64,000 nt of DNA from Pseudorhodobacter ferrugineus DSM 5888 (GCF_000420745.1 NZ_ATVN01000001.1:186001-250000); one strand, 5' to 3'; counted from the stretch's first letter, positions 35,409 to 43,858 are shown. Translations and numbers: made by a program. Notes: generated by a model not told the origin, from the letters alone.

Positions 35409-37214
35409 TCAAAACTTTCGTTCTGCGGGGGCGATGCGGGCAAGCGCGATGCCGCCTTCGGCCTCGGTTGTTAGCGGATCAAGGTGCACTGGGCGGTAAT
35501 CCAGCTTTACCTTGTTGCCCGTCACAACGGCCAAAGTGTGCTTGCGCCATTCTTTATCGTCGCGGGTTGGGTGATCTTCGTGCGCATGGGCACCGCGGCT
35601 TTCGGTGCGGGCATGGGCGCCGTGGATCGTGGCCAAGGCGTTCGGCATCAGGTTCGCCAGTTCCAGCGTTTCCATCAGGTCCGTGTTCCAGACCAAGCTG
35701 CGGTCGGTGACTTTGATGTCATCCAGTTTGGCCGCGATCTCGGTCATTTTCCGTACACCTTCGGCCAGTGTGGCATCGGTGCGGAACACGGCTGCATCCT
35801 CTTGCATGGTTTTTTGCATTTGCAAGCGCAGATCGGCGGTGGGTGTGCTGCCGTCGGCATGGCGGAACCGGTCAAACCGCGCAAGGGCGGCATCAAGGCT
35901 GGCTTGGTTCAACACGGGCGAGGGTGCGCCACGGTCAACCACCGTGCCCGCGCGAATGGCAGCCGCACGACCAAACACCACCAAGTCGATGAGGGAGTTC
36001 GAGCCAAGACGGTTTGCGCCGTGCACCGATGCACAGCCTGCCTCGCCCACGGCCATCAGGCCGGAAACGGTGGCGTCCGGGTCCGTTGCCGTTGGGTTCA
36101 ATACCTCGCCCCAATAGTTGGTGGGGATGCCGCCCATGTTGTAATGCACGGTTGGCAGAACGGGGATCGGTTCTTTGTTCAGATCGACGCCTGCGAAAAT
36201 CTTGGCCGATTCCGAAATGCCGGGCAGGCGCAGCGCAAGCTGTTCTGGCGGCAAGTGGTTGAGGTGCAAGTGGATGTGGTCCTTGTTCGGGCCAACACCG
36301 CGGCCTTCGCGGATTTCAATGGTCATGCAGCGCGACACGTAATCGCGGGGGGCCAAATCTTTGTAATGCGGGGCGTAGCGTTCCATGAAACGTTCGCCTT
36401 CGGAGTTGGTCAGATAGCCGCCTTCGCCGCGCGCCCCTTCGGTGATCAAGCAGCCCGAGCCGTAGATGCCGGTGGGGTGGAATTGCACGAATTCCATATC
36501 TTGCAGGGGCAGGCCTTGGCGGGCAACCATGCCGCCGCCATCGCCGGTGCAGGTATGCGCAGAGGTGGCGGAGAAATAGGCGCGGCCATAGCCGCCCGTT
36601 GCCAGCACGGTCATTTTCGCCTTGAACACATGGATGGTGCCATCGTCGAGTTTCCAGCAGACAACGCCTTGGCATTTGCCATCGTCGTCCATCAGCAAAT
36701 CAAGCGCGAAATATTCGATGAAGAATTCAGCGTTGTTTTTCAGCGATTGGCCGTAAAGCGTGTGAAGGATCGCGTGGCCGGTCCGGTCGGCGGCGGCACA
36801 GGTGCGCTGTACAGGCGGGCCTTCGCCGAATTCGGTGGTGTGGCCGCCAAAGGGGCGCTGATAAATCTTGCCTTCTTCGGTGCGCGAAAACGGCACGCCG
36901 TAATGTTCCAGTTCATAGACCGCCTTTGGCGCCTCACGCGCGAGGTATTCCATCGCGTCGGTATCGCCCAGCCAGTCAGACCCTTTGACGGTGTCATACA
37001 TGTGCCACTGCCAGTTATCTGGTCCCATGTTTGACAAGGACGCCGCGATACCACCTTGGGCCGCGACGGTGTGCGAACGGGTTGGGAAAACCTTGGTTAC
37101 GCAGGCGGTGCGCAGGCCTTGTTCGGCCATGCCAAGCGTGGCGCGCAGGCCAGCGCCGCCAGCCCCCACGACAACAACGTCGTATTCATGTGTTTCATAT
37201 TCATATGCGGTCAT
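35409..37214 (-). CDS. sdhA: Succinate dehydrogenase flavoprotein subunit
   Basis: The catalytic subunit of complex II (601 residues), oxidising succinate to fumarate with covalently bound FAD. It has the dinucleotide fold [15 protein letters not shown] near residue 15, the flavin-linked His in [11 protein letters not shown] near 47, substrate-site residues in [23 protein letters not shown] near 245, and the C-terminal [16 protein letters not shown]. Third gene of sdhC-sdhD-sdhA. The long open frame on the opposite strand is a shadow. Confidence 0.98.
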   Translation of the reverse strand: MTAYEYETHEYDVVVVGAGGAGLRATLGMAEQGLRTACVTKVFPTRSHTVAAQGGIAASLSNMGPDNWQWHMYDTVKGSDWLGDTDAMEYLAREAPKAVYELEHYGVPFSRTEEGKIYQRPFGGHTTEFGEGPPVQRTCAAADRTGHAILHTLYGQSLKNNAEFFIEYFALDLLMDDDGKCQGVVCWKLDDGTIHVFKAKMTVLATGGYGRAYFSATSAHTCTGDGGGMVARQGLPLQDMEFVQFHPTGIYGSGCLITEGARGEGGYLTNSEGERFMERYAPHYKDLAPRDYVSRCMTIEIREGRGVGPNKDHIHLHLNHLPPEQLALRLPGISESAKIFAGVDLNKEPIPVLPTVHYNMGGIPTNYWGEVLNPTATDPDATVSGLMAVGEAGCASVHGANRLGSNSLIDLVVFGRAAAIRAGTVVDRGAPSPVLNQASLDAALARFDRFRHADGSTPTADLRLQMQKTMQEDAAVFRTDATLAEGVRKMTEIAAKLDDIKVTDRSLVWNTDLMETLELANLMPNALATIHGAHARTESRGAHAHEDHPTRDDKEWRKHTLAVVTGNKVKLDYRPVHLDPLTTEAEGGIALARIAPAERKF

Positions 37215-37224
37215 GGTCAGTCCT

Positions 37225-37596
37225 TTAGAGCGCGATACGGGCGAGGGCGAAAAGCCCCGTCGCGGTGATCGCGTAAGAGAGGGAAATGGCGAGGATAATC
37301 AGCGCGCGGCGGGCAGAGCCTCTGGCGTAATCCTCGATCATCATGGTGGCGCCTTTGGCGAAATGGCGCATACCGATGAAAATGACCAAGCCGGTCAGAA
37401 TGGCGGGGAACGGGCGAGCAAAGGTGGCAAGCACCTGTTCATGCGTGCCGCCAAGGGCCGAGCCGAAGATGTAGATCCAAGTCGGCACCATAAAGGCAAG
37501 GCCAACGGACGACACTGTCATGAACCAATGGTGTTCGGTGCCCGAGCGGGTAGAGCCCTTGCCCATAGCGCGTTTGCGGTCGGTTAGGTAACGCAT
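37225..37596 (-). CDS. sdhD: Succinate dehydrogenase membrane anchor subunit
   Basis: A 123-residue membrane anchor with three helices ([64 protein letters not shown]). The histidine in [15 protein letters not shown] is at the expected haem/quinone-side place. The ATG at 37596 begins [10 protein letters not shown], as in relatives. It lies 10 bp before sdhA and 13 bp after sdhC. Confidence 0.93.
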   Translation of the reverse strand: MRYLTDRKRAMGKGSTRSGTEHHWFMTVSSVGLAFMVPTWIYIFGSALGGTHEQVLATFARPFPAILTGLVIFIGMRHFAKGATMMIEDYARGSARRALIILAISLSYAITATGLFALARIAL

Positions 37597-37609
37597 GATC
37601 GCAGCCCTC

Positions 37610-37996
37610 TTATTGCACAAGAATGATGGTGAGGATGGTCAGAATGACCGACCCGCCGATGATGGCCCAACCCAGCTTTTCGGCTGTGGGAATATCCATG
37701 CCTTTGCCGCTGTCCCAATAGAGGTGCCGCATGCCAGCAAGATAGTGATACCAGATCGCCCAAAGCGAGCCGGTGAACACCAGATCGCCGAACCACGAGG
37801 TCGCAACGGCATTGGCCACCGCGAAATATTCGGGCGAGGTTGCCGCCGCCAAGAGCCACCACACCGCCAGCATCGTGCCAACGATAAGCCCGTTGCCCGT
37901 GATGCGCGTCAGGATCGAGGTGATCGATGTCAACTGCGGGCGGTAAATCTGAAGGTGGGGGGAAAGGGGGCGTTCAATCCGTTTTGCGTCTGCCAT
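37610..37996 (-). CDS. sdhC: Succinate dehydrogenase cytochrome b556 subunit
   Basis: A 128-residue haem-b subunit of complex II with the signature RPLSPHLQIYRPQLTSITSILTRITG (residues 9-34, including the quinone-site Ser/Arg region) and the haem-ligand helix ...YHYLAGMRHLYWDSG near 85. First gene of the sdh operon. Its promoter region holds two TGTGATCACA palindromes about 150-180 bp upstream, matched by an identical pair before sucC. Confidence 0.96.
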   Translation of the reverse strand: MADAKRIERPLSPHLQIYRPQLTSITSILTRITGNGLIVGTMLAVWWLLAAATSPEYFAVANAVATSWFGDLVFTGSLWAIWYHYLAGMRHLYWDSGKGMDIPTAEKLGWAIIGGSVILTILTIILVQ

Positions 37997-38145
37997 GCTG
38001 TATTCCTCAAGGCTGTGCCGTGCCGGACCTATCCGCGCGCGGTCTTTCTGCTTTGACAATGAATAGCGCATTTTTGGCGCGAGTCACCTAGAGAGACGGG
38101 ATATTTAGGCGGTTTTTGGCTGGGCCCATGCAGAAAGTTGGGTCA

Positions 38146-38176
38146 TGTGATCACAATATCGAAAGCTGTGATCACA
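38146..38176. promoter_or_regulatory. Paired TGTGATCACA operators upstream of sdhC
   Basis: Perfect 10-bp palindromes at 38146-38155 and 38167-38176, centre to centre 21 bp (two helical turns). The same pair with the same spacing stands before sucC at 45740-45770. A third copy lies at 38312-38321 over the end of the DUF4344 gene. The regulator is unknown. Confidence 0.7.
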
Positions 38177-38316
38177 ATTTTGAGCGCATGGGAGGTGGTG
38201 GACAATTTAAGAGAGTCGTGTCGAAAGTGCAGGAAAGTCACGGGAACACGATCAAGGCCAGTGCTTTGGGTCACGGTCTGTCTGCTGTGATCTGGGGCTG
38301 GGCTTGTGGTTTGTGA

Positions 38317-39030
38317 TCACAAATCATTGGCGATGGCTTGGCGTTCCAAGAATTCGACATATTCGGTGCAAATTGTAATGGTTGCGGTTTCGGGGTCGTA
38401 AAAGGCATTCTCTTCACCGCAAGATGTGAGTGCGACGGTCACGGGTTTGGGCAGGGTAAAGGCTTGGTTCAGGTCTGTGACCTCGCTTGCAATCAGTGCG
38501 CCGATATCGCTGCTGGTTTCGCCGTCAAAGCCGATGGATTTGGTGGGCTCTGAGGCGGTGAGCGGGTCCAGTACAGCGGCCCAAGAGGCTGCAGCCAGAT
38601 CATATTCCTCGACACAGGTTTCGGCGCGTTCGGCAGGCAGGGCGAATTCTTCGGCCAAAGCTGCACGGGTGTCCGGGTCTGCGCCGTAAAACAGGCAGAC
38701 CTGATTGTAATAGCGTTGCATATCAAGGCCATGCACATCCCAATAGGCAGGTTCTTCGGCCTCTTGTGCAGCCAGTTCGAACGACAAAGCCGTCAGGGCG
38801 GTAATGGATTCTGCCGCGTCTTCTTCCCAAAACTCATCCAGCAAAATGACTGAAAGGATATCGGCGGCGTCTTCTTCGCGGCCCAAGACCGACGCATCGG
38901 TCAGGTCGATCAGCGCATGGCCGAATTCATGGTACAGCGTCGAGATGACGTTGGCGGTGACAAAATCCTGCGCGCCATCGGCATGGGCGGGGGCTGCAAG
39001 CAACAGCGAGACGGCAAGCGTGCGGAGCAT
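38317..39030 (-). CDS. DUF4344-type secreted metallopeptidase-like protein
   Basis: A 237-residue exported protein (signal peptide 1-18, ending PAHA) with a zincin motif YHEFGHALID at about residue 33 and a following acidic stretch LGREEDAADILSVILLDEF, which supplies a likely third ligand. Three later cysteines may form disulfides. This fits DUF4344 metallopeptidases; substrate unknown. The ATG at 39030 has AAGGA eight bases upstream. Its stop codon lies inside a TGTGATCACA palindrome. Confidence 0.78.
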   Translation of the reverse strand: MLRTLAVSLLLAAPAHADGAQDFVTANVISTLYHEFGHALIDLTDASVLGREEDAADILSVILLDEFWEEDAAESITALTALSFELAAQEAEEPAYWDVHGLDMQRYYNQVCLFYGADPDTRAALAEEFALPAERAETCVEEYDLAAASWAAVLDPLTASEPTKSIGFDGETSSDIGALIASEVTDLNQAFTLPKPVTVALTSCGEENAFYDPETATITICTEYVEFLERQAIANDL

Positions 39031-39140
39031 TGGACATCCTTGGGGTGCGAGGGGCCGCAGAGTGGTAGGCAACTGCGGTGTGTCTAACAGAGTCTGCGGG
39101 ATCGGAACAGTGGACGTCGGTGGCGATGGCCTGCGCGCGG

Positions 39141-39172
39141 GCATCAGGGGGCGCATCAAAGCCCCCCGATGC
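39141..39172 (-). terminator. Hairpin after the porin-like gene
   Basis: GCATCAGGGGGC pairs with GCCCCCCGATGC (one mismatch) around an 8-base loop, 10 bp past the stop of the TorF-like gene. There is no strong T-run. Confidence 0.55.
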
Positions 39173-39181
39173 GGTAAGATA

Positions 39182-39820
39182 TCAGCGCGAAAACAGCGAG
39201 GTGTCAAATGCAAGGCCCACCACAAGGCGGCCGCGGGCATCATTGGCATCATGATAACGCATATCTACCGTCGATGTGTCATTCAAGCTGTAAGATACGC
39301 CCAGATCCGCATAGGTCTGCGCGTGCTGAACCTTGCCAAGTGAACCCGACAGGCTGAACTGGTCGTTCAACGCATAATCGCCGGTCAGCTCAACCGTATT
39401 TACCTTGGACCCCGGATCATAGGACACAGAGCCGCCCACTGTCGTCACATCGGACGGGCTGTAATCCATGCCCAAGGCAAATTCGCCACAGCAATTGCCG
39501 GAATTGTTGTAAAGATAGCGGGTATAGCCAATGTCATAGCCAAGGCCATTCGGCAGTTCGTTGCGATAGCCTAGCGACAGGTCGGTTTCGGTATTGTCGG
39601 TGCCATCGTTCAGCGACGACATCCAGATACCGCCGTAAAAGCCGGAAAACGACCCTTCAATATAGCCTTGAACGGCGGGTTTGTCGTTCGACAGGGTATG
39701 GCCGTTGGAGATATAGTTGGAGGTCACGCCCAGGCCGGCTGTGACCTCTACCGATTGGGCAGTCGAAACGGTTGCCAACCCGATCAGGGCGGCAGAGAGG
39801 GAGAGGATACGCAAAGCCAC
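39182..39820 (-). CDS. TorF family putative porin (Gcw_chp)
   Basis: A 212-residue outer-membrane beta-barrel protein: signal peptide 1-21 (ATVSTAQ), then alternating amphipathic strands beginning SVEVTAGLGVTSNYISNGHTLSNDKPAVQGYIEGS, the usual opening of TorF/Gcw_chp proteins, and a C-terminal LVVGLAFDTSLF. Substrate unknown. It lies 27 bp after mch on the same strand, so it may be read from the mcl2-mch transcript. Confidence 0.85.
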   Translation of the reverse strand: MALRILSLSAALIGLATVSTAQSVEVTAGLGVTSNYISNGHTLSNDKPAVQGYIEGSFSGFYGGIWMSSLNDGTDNTETDLSLGYRNELPNGLGYDIGYTRYLYNNSGNCCGEFALGMDYSPSDVTTVGGSVSYDPGSKVNTVELTGDYALNDQFSLSGSLGKVQHAQTYADLGVSYSLNDTSTVDMRYHDANDARGRLVVGLAFDTSLFSR

Positions 39821-39847
39821 GATGGGACTCCGTTTAATATGAGGGGG

Positions 39848-40888
39848 TCAGAGGGGCATAAGCGCCCAATAATCAAGATCAAGCAACACAGATGGGTCAT
39901 ATTTGCCATCGGGCCCGCGCAAAGCAAAGGGCTTTGTTTCGGTATTTTCAATGTGTTGCACGGCAACCAGACGCAAGCGGATCGCCCCCACGCCGGGTGC
40001 GTCGGTTTCTGCCTTGTCCAGCACCTGCGACCATGCCCGCACGGTGGTTCCGGCAAAGCAGGGATTGGCATGCGCGCCTGCGTTCAGCGCCACGATCATC
40101 TGCGCATTCGCCAGCCCGTTGAACGACAGCGCACGCGCCAAGCTGATGATATGGCCGCCATAGATCAGGCGGCGGCCATCATCGCGGTGGGTGGCATCAA
40201 AATGCACCTTGGCGGTGTTTTGCCACAGCCGAGTGGCGAGCATATGTTCGGCTTCTTCAATCGTGACGCCGTCGACATGGTCGATCTGTTCGCCGATGGC
40301 GTAGTCGCCCCAGCGGTGCGGCTCACCCGCCAGCGTGAAGTCGTAATCGGTGAAATCCAATCCCTCGGGGATGACAAGCCGGTCTGGCGTGACGGTTTCG
40401 GGCAGGTCTTGGATCACGGTTTCGGGCGCAGGCGTGTCGCGGTTTTTGCGGACCATGACCCAGCGCACGTATTCAAGGACGGGCTCATCCCGTTGGTTCA
40501 GGCCGGTGGTGCGTACATAAACCACGCCGGATGTGCCGTTGGAATTTTGTTTAAGCCCGATCACCGTGCTTTGCGCCCGCAGCGTATCGCCGGGGTAGAC
40601 GGGGGCCAGCCAGCGACCATCTGCGTAGCCAAGATTGGCGATGGCGTTCAAGGAAATATCGGGGACGGTTTTGCCGAACACGGTGTGAAAGGCGATGAGA
40701 TCGTCCAGCGGCGACCCTTCCAACCCGCAATTACCCGCAAAATCATCGGATGAATACAGCGCGTGGCGGGCGGGATAAAGCGCATGGTACAGCGCGCGTT
40801 CGCCTTCGGCCAAGGTGCGCGGCACGGCATGGTGGATGGTTTCGCCCAAGGCATAATCTTCGAAAAAGCGGCCGGAATTGGTTTTCAT
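39848..40888 (-). CDS. mch: Mesaconyl-CoA hydratase (2-methylfumaryl-CoA hydratase)
   Basis: Hydrates mesaconyl-C1-CoA to beta-methylmalyl-CoA in the ethylmalonyl-CoA pathway. The 346-residue protein has two MaoC-like hot-dog domains. Residues about 10-150 include NCGLEGSPLDDLIAFHTVFGKTVPDISLNAIANLGYADGRWL; about 185-340 include LIYGGHIISLARALSFNGLANAQMIVALNAGAHANPCFAGTTV. Its place beside mcl2 and the TCA genes matches the Rhodobacter arrangement. The start ATG follows AAGGACC. It is the last enzyme gene of mcl2-nnrU-DUF1737-mch. Confidence 0.93.
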   Translation of the reverse strand: MKTNSGRFFEDYALGETIHHAVPRTLAEGERALYHALYPARHALYSSDDFAGNCGLEGSPLDDLIAFHTVFGKTVPDISLNAIANLGYADGRWLAPVYPGDTLRAQSTVIGLKQNSNGTSGVVYVRTTGLNQRDEPVLEYVRWVMVRKNRDTPAPETVIQDLPETVTPDRLVIPEGLDFTDYDFTLAGEPHRWGDYAIGEQIDHVDGVTIEEAEHMLATRLWQNTAKVHFDATHRDDGRRLIYGGHIISLARALSFNGLANAQMIVALNAGAHANPCFAGTTVRAWSQVLDKAETDAPGVGAIRLRLVAVQHIENTETKPFALRGPDGKYDPSVLLDLDYWALMPL

Positions 40889-40924
40889 GGGATGGTCCTT
40901 GGGGTGGGGGCGGTGGGTTGGTGT

Positions 40925-40975
40925 GGTGCGCTAAAGCACACCCTACAACAGCCGTAGGGTGTGCTTTAGCGCACC
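40925..40975. repeat. Perfect 22-bp inverted repeat between DUF1737 and mch
   Basis: GGTGCGCTAAAGCACACCCT (continuing AC) and its exact complement flank a 7-base loop. The pattern (a GTAGGGTG..GCACC-type arm that itself contains a small inverted repeat) resembles the repeat at 53338-53389. It could attenuate mch relative to the upstream genes. Confidence 0.75.
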
Positions 40976-40986
40976 GTTTGCCGGTG

Positions 40987-41190
40987 TTAGTGCTGGCCCA
41001 GCTTGGTGTCGGGCGTATAGGTGCCGGGGGCCTCTTTCACCACAGCTTGACCGCAGCGCATGACGCCCTGAGCCGCATCCCACGCATAGGTGGGAGAGCC
41101 GTAAAGCTCCCACCCTTTGTTCAGCGCGTCGGTGACTTTGTGGCAAAAGGCCGAAGTGTCTTCTTCGGTTAGCAAGCGATAAAGTTTCAT
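40987..41190 (-). CDS. DUF1737 domain protein
   Basis: A 67-residue cytoplasmic protein matching DUF1737 (KLYRLLTEEDTSAFCHKVTDALNKGWELYGSPTYAWDAAQGVMRCGQAVVKE). Function unknown. It starts three bases after the NnrU-family stop, clearly in the same transcript, and is conserved between mcl2 and mch in Rhodobacter as I recall. Confidence 0.85.
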   Translation of the reverse strand: MKLYRLLTEEDTSAFCHKVTDALNKGWELYGSPTYAWDAAQGVMRCGQAVVKEAPGTYTPDTKLGQH

Positions 41191-41193
41191 GGA

Positions 41194-41736
41194 TCACCCG
41201 AATGGATTGTAGCCGAGCCAGATATGGACCGCGGCGGTGAGGAAAAAGACGACGATGGTTGCGACGACTGCGGTAATCTCTTTCTTGATTGGAACAGCGT
41301 GATAAGGGCCGGGCGGTGCCACGCGGTTCAGCACAATCACCTCGGCCAGCGCCCAAGCAAACAGGCCGCCGAACAGCAGAAAGGATGGCGTGTCGCCATT
41401 CACCAGCAAATGCGCGATGGCAAACACCTTGACCGACGTTAGCTGCGGGTTGCGCACCCATTTGGTCACGCGGGTTTTGGCACCCGATGCGGCGAACAGG
41501 TAAAAAGCAAACAGCATCAGCAGGTTGTTGATGCCGGTCATCGCAGAGCTGCGGCCCCAAAAGACCGTGCCTTCGGCGGCGCGGTAGCCGATGACCATCA
41601 GCACAATCGCGATCACCGAGCCTATGGCGACGATCGCTTTGCCTTTGTCCCCGAACCGTGCGCGGTGGTCGGGGGCGATGCGTTTCCAGAAATGGACGCC
41701 GGACCAGAGGATCAGGCCGAGAAGAATAAGGAACAT
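41194..41736 (-). CDS. NnrU family membrane protein
   Basis: A 180-residue protein with five to six helices and the NnrU pattern: LILWSGVHFWKRIAP at the N-terminus, TRVTKWVRNPQLTSVKVFAIAHLLVNGDTPSFLLFGGLFAWAL in the middle. NnrU was named from a nitric-oxide-related gene cluster, but related methyltransferase-like members have diverse roles; here its position between mcl2 and mch ties it to acetyl-CoA assimilation. Exact function unknown. Confidence 0.85.
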   Translation of the reverse strand: MFLILLGLILWSGVHFWKRIAPDHRARFGDKGKAIVAIGSVIAIVLMVIGYRAAEGTVFWGRSSAMTGINNLLMLFAFYLFAASGAKTRVTKWVRNPQLTSVKVFAIAHLLVNGDTPSFLLFGGLFAWALAEVIVLNRVAPPGPYHAVPIKKEITAVVATIVVFFLTAAVHIWLGYNPFG

Positions 41737-41752
41737 GGGGTCGCCTTTTGGT

Positions 41753-42601
41753 TTAGGATTGGGCCTCGATGGCCTTTGCTTTTGCCAAAGTCGCCTGTGC
41801 CGTGACGATATGCAAGTTCTCTACGATCTTCCCATCCACAACCGCCACACCTTGCCCTGCGGCTTGTGCCGCATTGAACGCCTCAATCTGGCGCTGGGCG
41901 AGGGTAATTTCGGCCTCACTTGGGGCAAAGGCTGTGTTGGCGATCTCCAATTGCGCGGGGTGGATCAGGGTTTTGCCGTCAAACCCCATATCGCGCCCCT
42001 GTTCGCATTCGGCGCGCAGGCCTTCGTCATCCTTGAACGCGTTATAGACCCCGTCGATGATGGTCAGGTTATGCGCCTTGGCCGCGAGCAGGCACAGGCC
42101 AAGCCCCGCCTGCATCGGCAAACGGTCGGCGCGAAAGCGGCTGTTCAGCTCCTTGGCCAGATCATTCGTGCCCATCACCATGCCTGCAAGGCGCGGATGT
42201 GCGGCGATGGATGTGGCGTTCAGCATCCCCAAGGCGGTTTCCATCATCGCCCAAAGCGGCACATCGGGGGTCAGGTCGGCCACGGCGTCCAAATCCTCGG
42301 GCGTCGACACCTTGGGGATCAGCAGCGCGTCGATATCTGATCCGACAAAGGCCGCAACATCATCGGCGCCCCATTCCGTATCCAACCCGTTCACCCGCAC
42401 AATCTTTGCGCGCCTGCCATAATCGGCCTTCGCCAAAGTTTGCACCAACAGCGCGCGGGCGGCGATTTTTTCATCCGGTGCCACGGCATCCTCTAGGTCA
42501 AAGATGATCGCATCGGTGGCAAGGGTTTGCGCCTTGTCCAGCGCACGGTCTTTGGACCCAGGGATGTAGAGGGCAGAGCGGTAGGGGCGAATGGTGGACA
42601 T
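41753..42601 (-). CDS. mcl2: (3S)-malyl-CoA thioesterase (CitE-like)
   Basis: A 282-residue TIM-barrel protein of the CitE/HpcH family. Metal and substrate residues appear in RSALYIPGSKDRALDKAQTLATDAIIFDLEDAVAPDEK, WAMMETALGMLNATSIA and GFDGKTLIHPAQLEIANTAF. It is shorter than the malyl-CoA lyase Mcl1 and lies next to mch, the place of mcl2 in Rhodobacter, where the enzyme hydrolyses (3S)-malyl-CoA to malate and CoA. A lyase role is not excluded. First gene of the operon; two candidate operators lie upstream. Confidence 0.88.
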   Translation of the reverse strand: MSTIRPYRSALYIPGSKDRALDKAQTLATDAIIFDLEDAVAPDEKIAARALLVQTLAKADYGRRAKIVRVNGLDTEWGADDVAAFVGSDIDALLIPKVSTPEDLDAVADLTPDVPLWAMMETALGMLNATSIAAHPRLAGMVMGTNDLAKELNSRFRADRLPMQAGLGLCLLAAKAHNLTIIDGVYNAFKDDEGLRAECEQGRDMGFDGKTLIHPAQLEIANTAFAPSEAEITLAQRQIEAFNAAQAAGQGVAVVDGKIVENLHIVTAQATLAKAKAIEAQS

Positions 42602-42611
42602 GATTCTCTCT

Positions 42612-42633
42612 CGCAATTTTGTTACGTTATGGG
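42612..42633 (-). promoter_or_regulatory. CGTAACAAAATTGCG element at the mcl2 transcription start region
   Basis: On the minus strand CGTAA-CAAAA-TTGCG forms an imperfect inverted repeat inside a 22-base block that is 20 of 22 identical to the block before ecm (57837-57858). It lies just downstream of a TAAAAT -10-like hexamer (42639-42644), where a repressor would act. Confidence 0.6.
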
Positions 42634-42666
42634 TCACGATTTTAGCAGATTCCTCAACCCCAAATT

Positions 42667-42681
42667 TGCCGCAATGCAGCA
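42667..42681. promoter_or_regulatory. PhaR-box-like palindrome at the mcl2 -35 region
   Basis: TGCCGCAATGCAGCA (reverse TGCTGCATTGCGGCA) overlaps or abuts the position expected for the mcl2 -35 element. Fourteen of 15 bases match the site upstream of ccr at 59378-59392. Confidence 0.5.
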
Positions 42682-42773
42682 TCCCACCTGCATGGCGCGG
42701 CTGATTAACCTTTCTTGCGCATTTCAGGCGCAGGCTTTGACCCTAAGATTGCTGGCCATAGAAAGGGACTACC

Positions 42774-43085
42774 ATGACACAGAAACTCTTTGCGCTGTCG
42801 CTTGGGTTCGGCGCGCTGATCCTTGTGGCGCAGGCCCATGCCCAAACCCCGCAATGCGGCCCGCGCGCCACGGTGTTGGCCCAGCTTGCCGATAAATATG
42901 GCGAAACGCGCCAGTCTATGGGGATTGCAGCGAATAATATGGTGATGGAACTGTTCGCATCCGCCACATCGCAAAGCTGGACAATCACCGTGACCACGCC
43001 GCAAGGCCAAACCTGCCTTGTGGCATCGGGCGAAGGGTTCGAGGCGATGGTTGACGCGCTGCCCGCCAAGGGCGAACCGGCCTGA
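42774..43085 (+). CDS. Small exported protein of unknown function
   Basis: A 103-residue protein with a signal peptide (residues 1-23, AQAHAQ) and a short mature domain with two cysteines (TPQCGPRATVLAQLADKYGETRQSMGIAANN...GQTCLVASGEGFEAM). I recall similar proteins in Rhodobacteraceae but no function. AAAGGGA precedes the ATG. It is divergent from mcl2 and convergent with the TSUP gene two bases away. Confidence 0.72.
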   Translation: MTQKLFALSLGFGALILVAQAHAQTPQCGPRATVLAQLADKYGETRQSMGIAANNMVMELFASATSQSWTITVTTPQGQTCLVASGEGFEAMVDALPAKGEPA

Positions 43086-43087
43086 GG

Positions 43088-43828
43088 TCAGGCCAAAGCC
43101 ACCCACAACATGCGCAAGGACAACAACAAAAGCGCCCATAGTACCAAGGTGTAGAACAGCTTTTCGGGCAGTAACCGCACCAGCCGCACGCCTGCGAACA
43201 CCGCCAAGGTTGCGGGTAAGAACAACCACACCGCAATGTGCAGGCTGTCAAACGACAAAATCCCGACGGACATATAGGCCGGCAGTTTGACCATATTCAC
43301 CCATGTGAACAAAATGGTCGACGTACCAGCAAACACCGCCTTTGGCAGGCGCAGGGGCAAGGTGTAAATCTGATAGGGCGGGCCACCTGCATGGCTGACA
43401 AAGCTGGTGAACCCCGCCGCCGTGCCCCAAACCACCCCCGGCACAACACGCGGTTCCTGCGCGCCAGCATTTGCCCCCCACCCCAACAAACGACTGGCGG
43501 CAAAACTGCTGCCCAACGCCCCGATCACTCCGCCCACCATCGCCTCGGAAATCAGGTTGGCCGTGGCCCAACCCAGCCCAATGCCAATGGCTGTGGCCGG
43601 AAACATGATCTTCAACACCCGCAGATCATAGGCGCGGCGGTATGCCCAAACGCCAAACCAATCCGACACAATATAGATCGGCAACAACAACCCCGCCGCC
43701 TGCAACGGCGGCATCACCAGCGACAGAATCGGCACCGACATCATCGCCACCACCGGCAATCCGCCCTTCGACAGCCCCACGGCGACTGATGCAAGCACAG
43801 CTGCGACCCAAAACCCCGTGCCGTCCAT
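43088..43828 (-). CDS. TSUP family (TauE/SafE-type) permease
   Basis: A 246-residue membrane protein with about eight helices and the TauE/SafE pattern, with two repeated glycine-rich helix pairs (AVLASVAVGLSKGGLPVVAM and GVVWGTAAGFTSFVSHAGGPP). The family exports or imports sulfite, sulfoacetate and related small anions; the substrate here is unknown. The ATG at 43828 is preferred over a GTG four codons earlier. Divergent from mdh. Confidence 0.85.
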   Translation of the reverse strand: MDGTGFWVAAVLASVAVGLSKGGLPVVAMMSVPILSLVMPPLQAAGLLLPIYIVSDWFGVWAYRRAYDLRVLKIMFPATAIGIGLGWATANLISEAMVGGVIGALGSSFAASRLLGWGANAGAQEPRVVPGVVWGTAAGFTSFVSHAGGPPYQIYTLPLRLPKAVFAGTSTILFTWVNMVKLPAYMSVGILSFDSLHIAVWLFLPATLAVFAGVRLVRLLPEKLFYTLVLWALLLLSLRMLWVALA

Positions 43829-43858
43829 GTCTTGCCCCACAAGTTTCTGATGACTTTA

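Noticed and set aside
38146-38155. TGTGATCACA read as a CRP or FNR site
   Set aside because: CRP needs TGTGA-N6-TCACA; here the halves abut with no spacer, so it is a different palindrome.
40925-40975. The 22-bp inverted repeat as an intrinsic terminator
   Set aside because: No T-tract on either side, and it lies inside an operon, so it was listed as a repeat instead.
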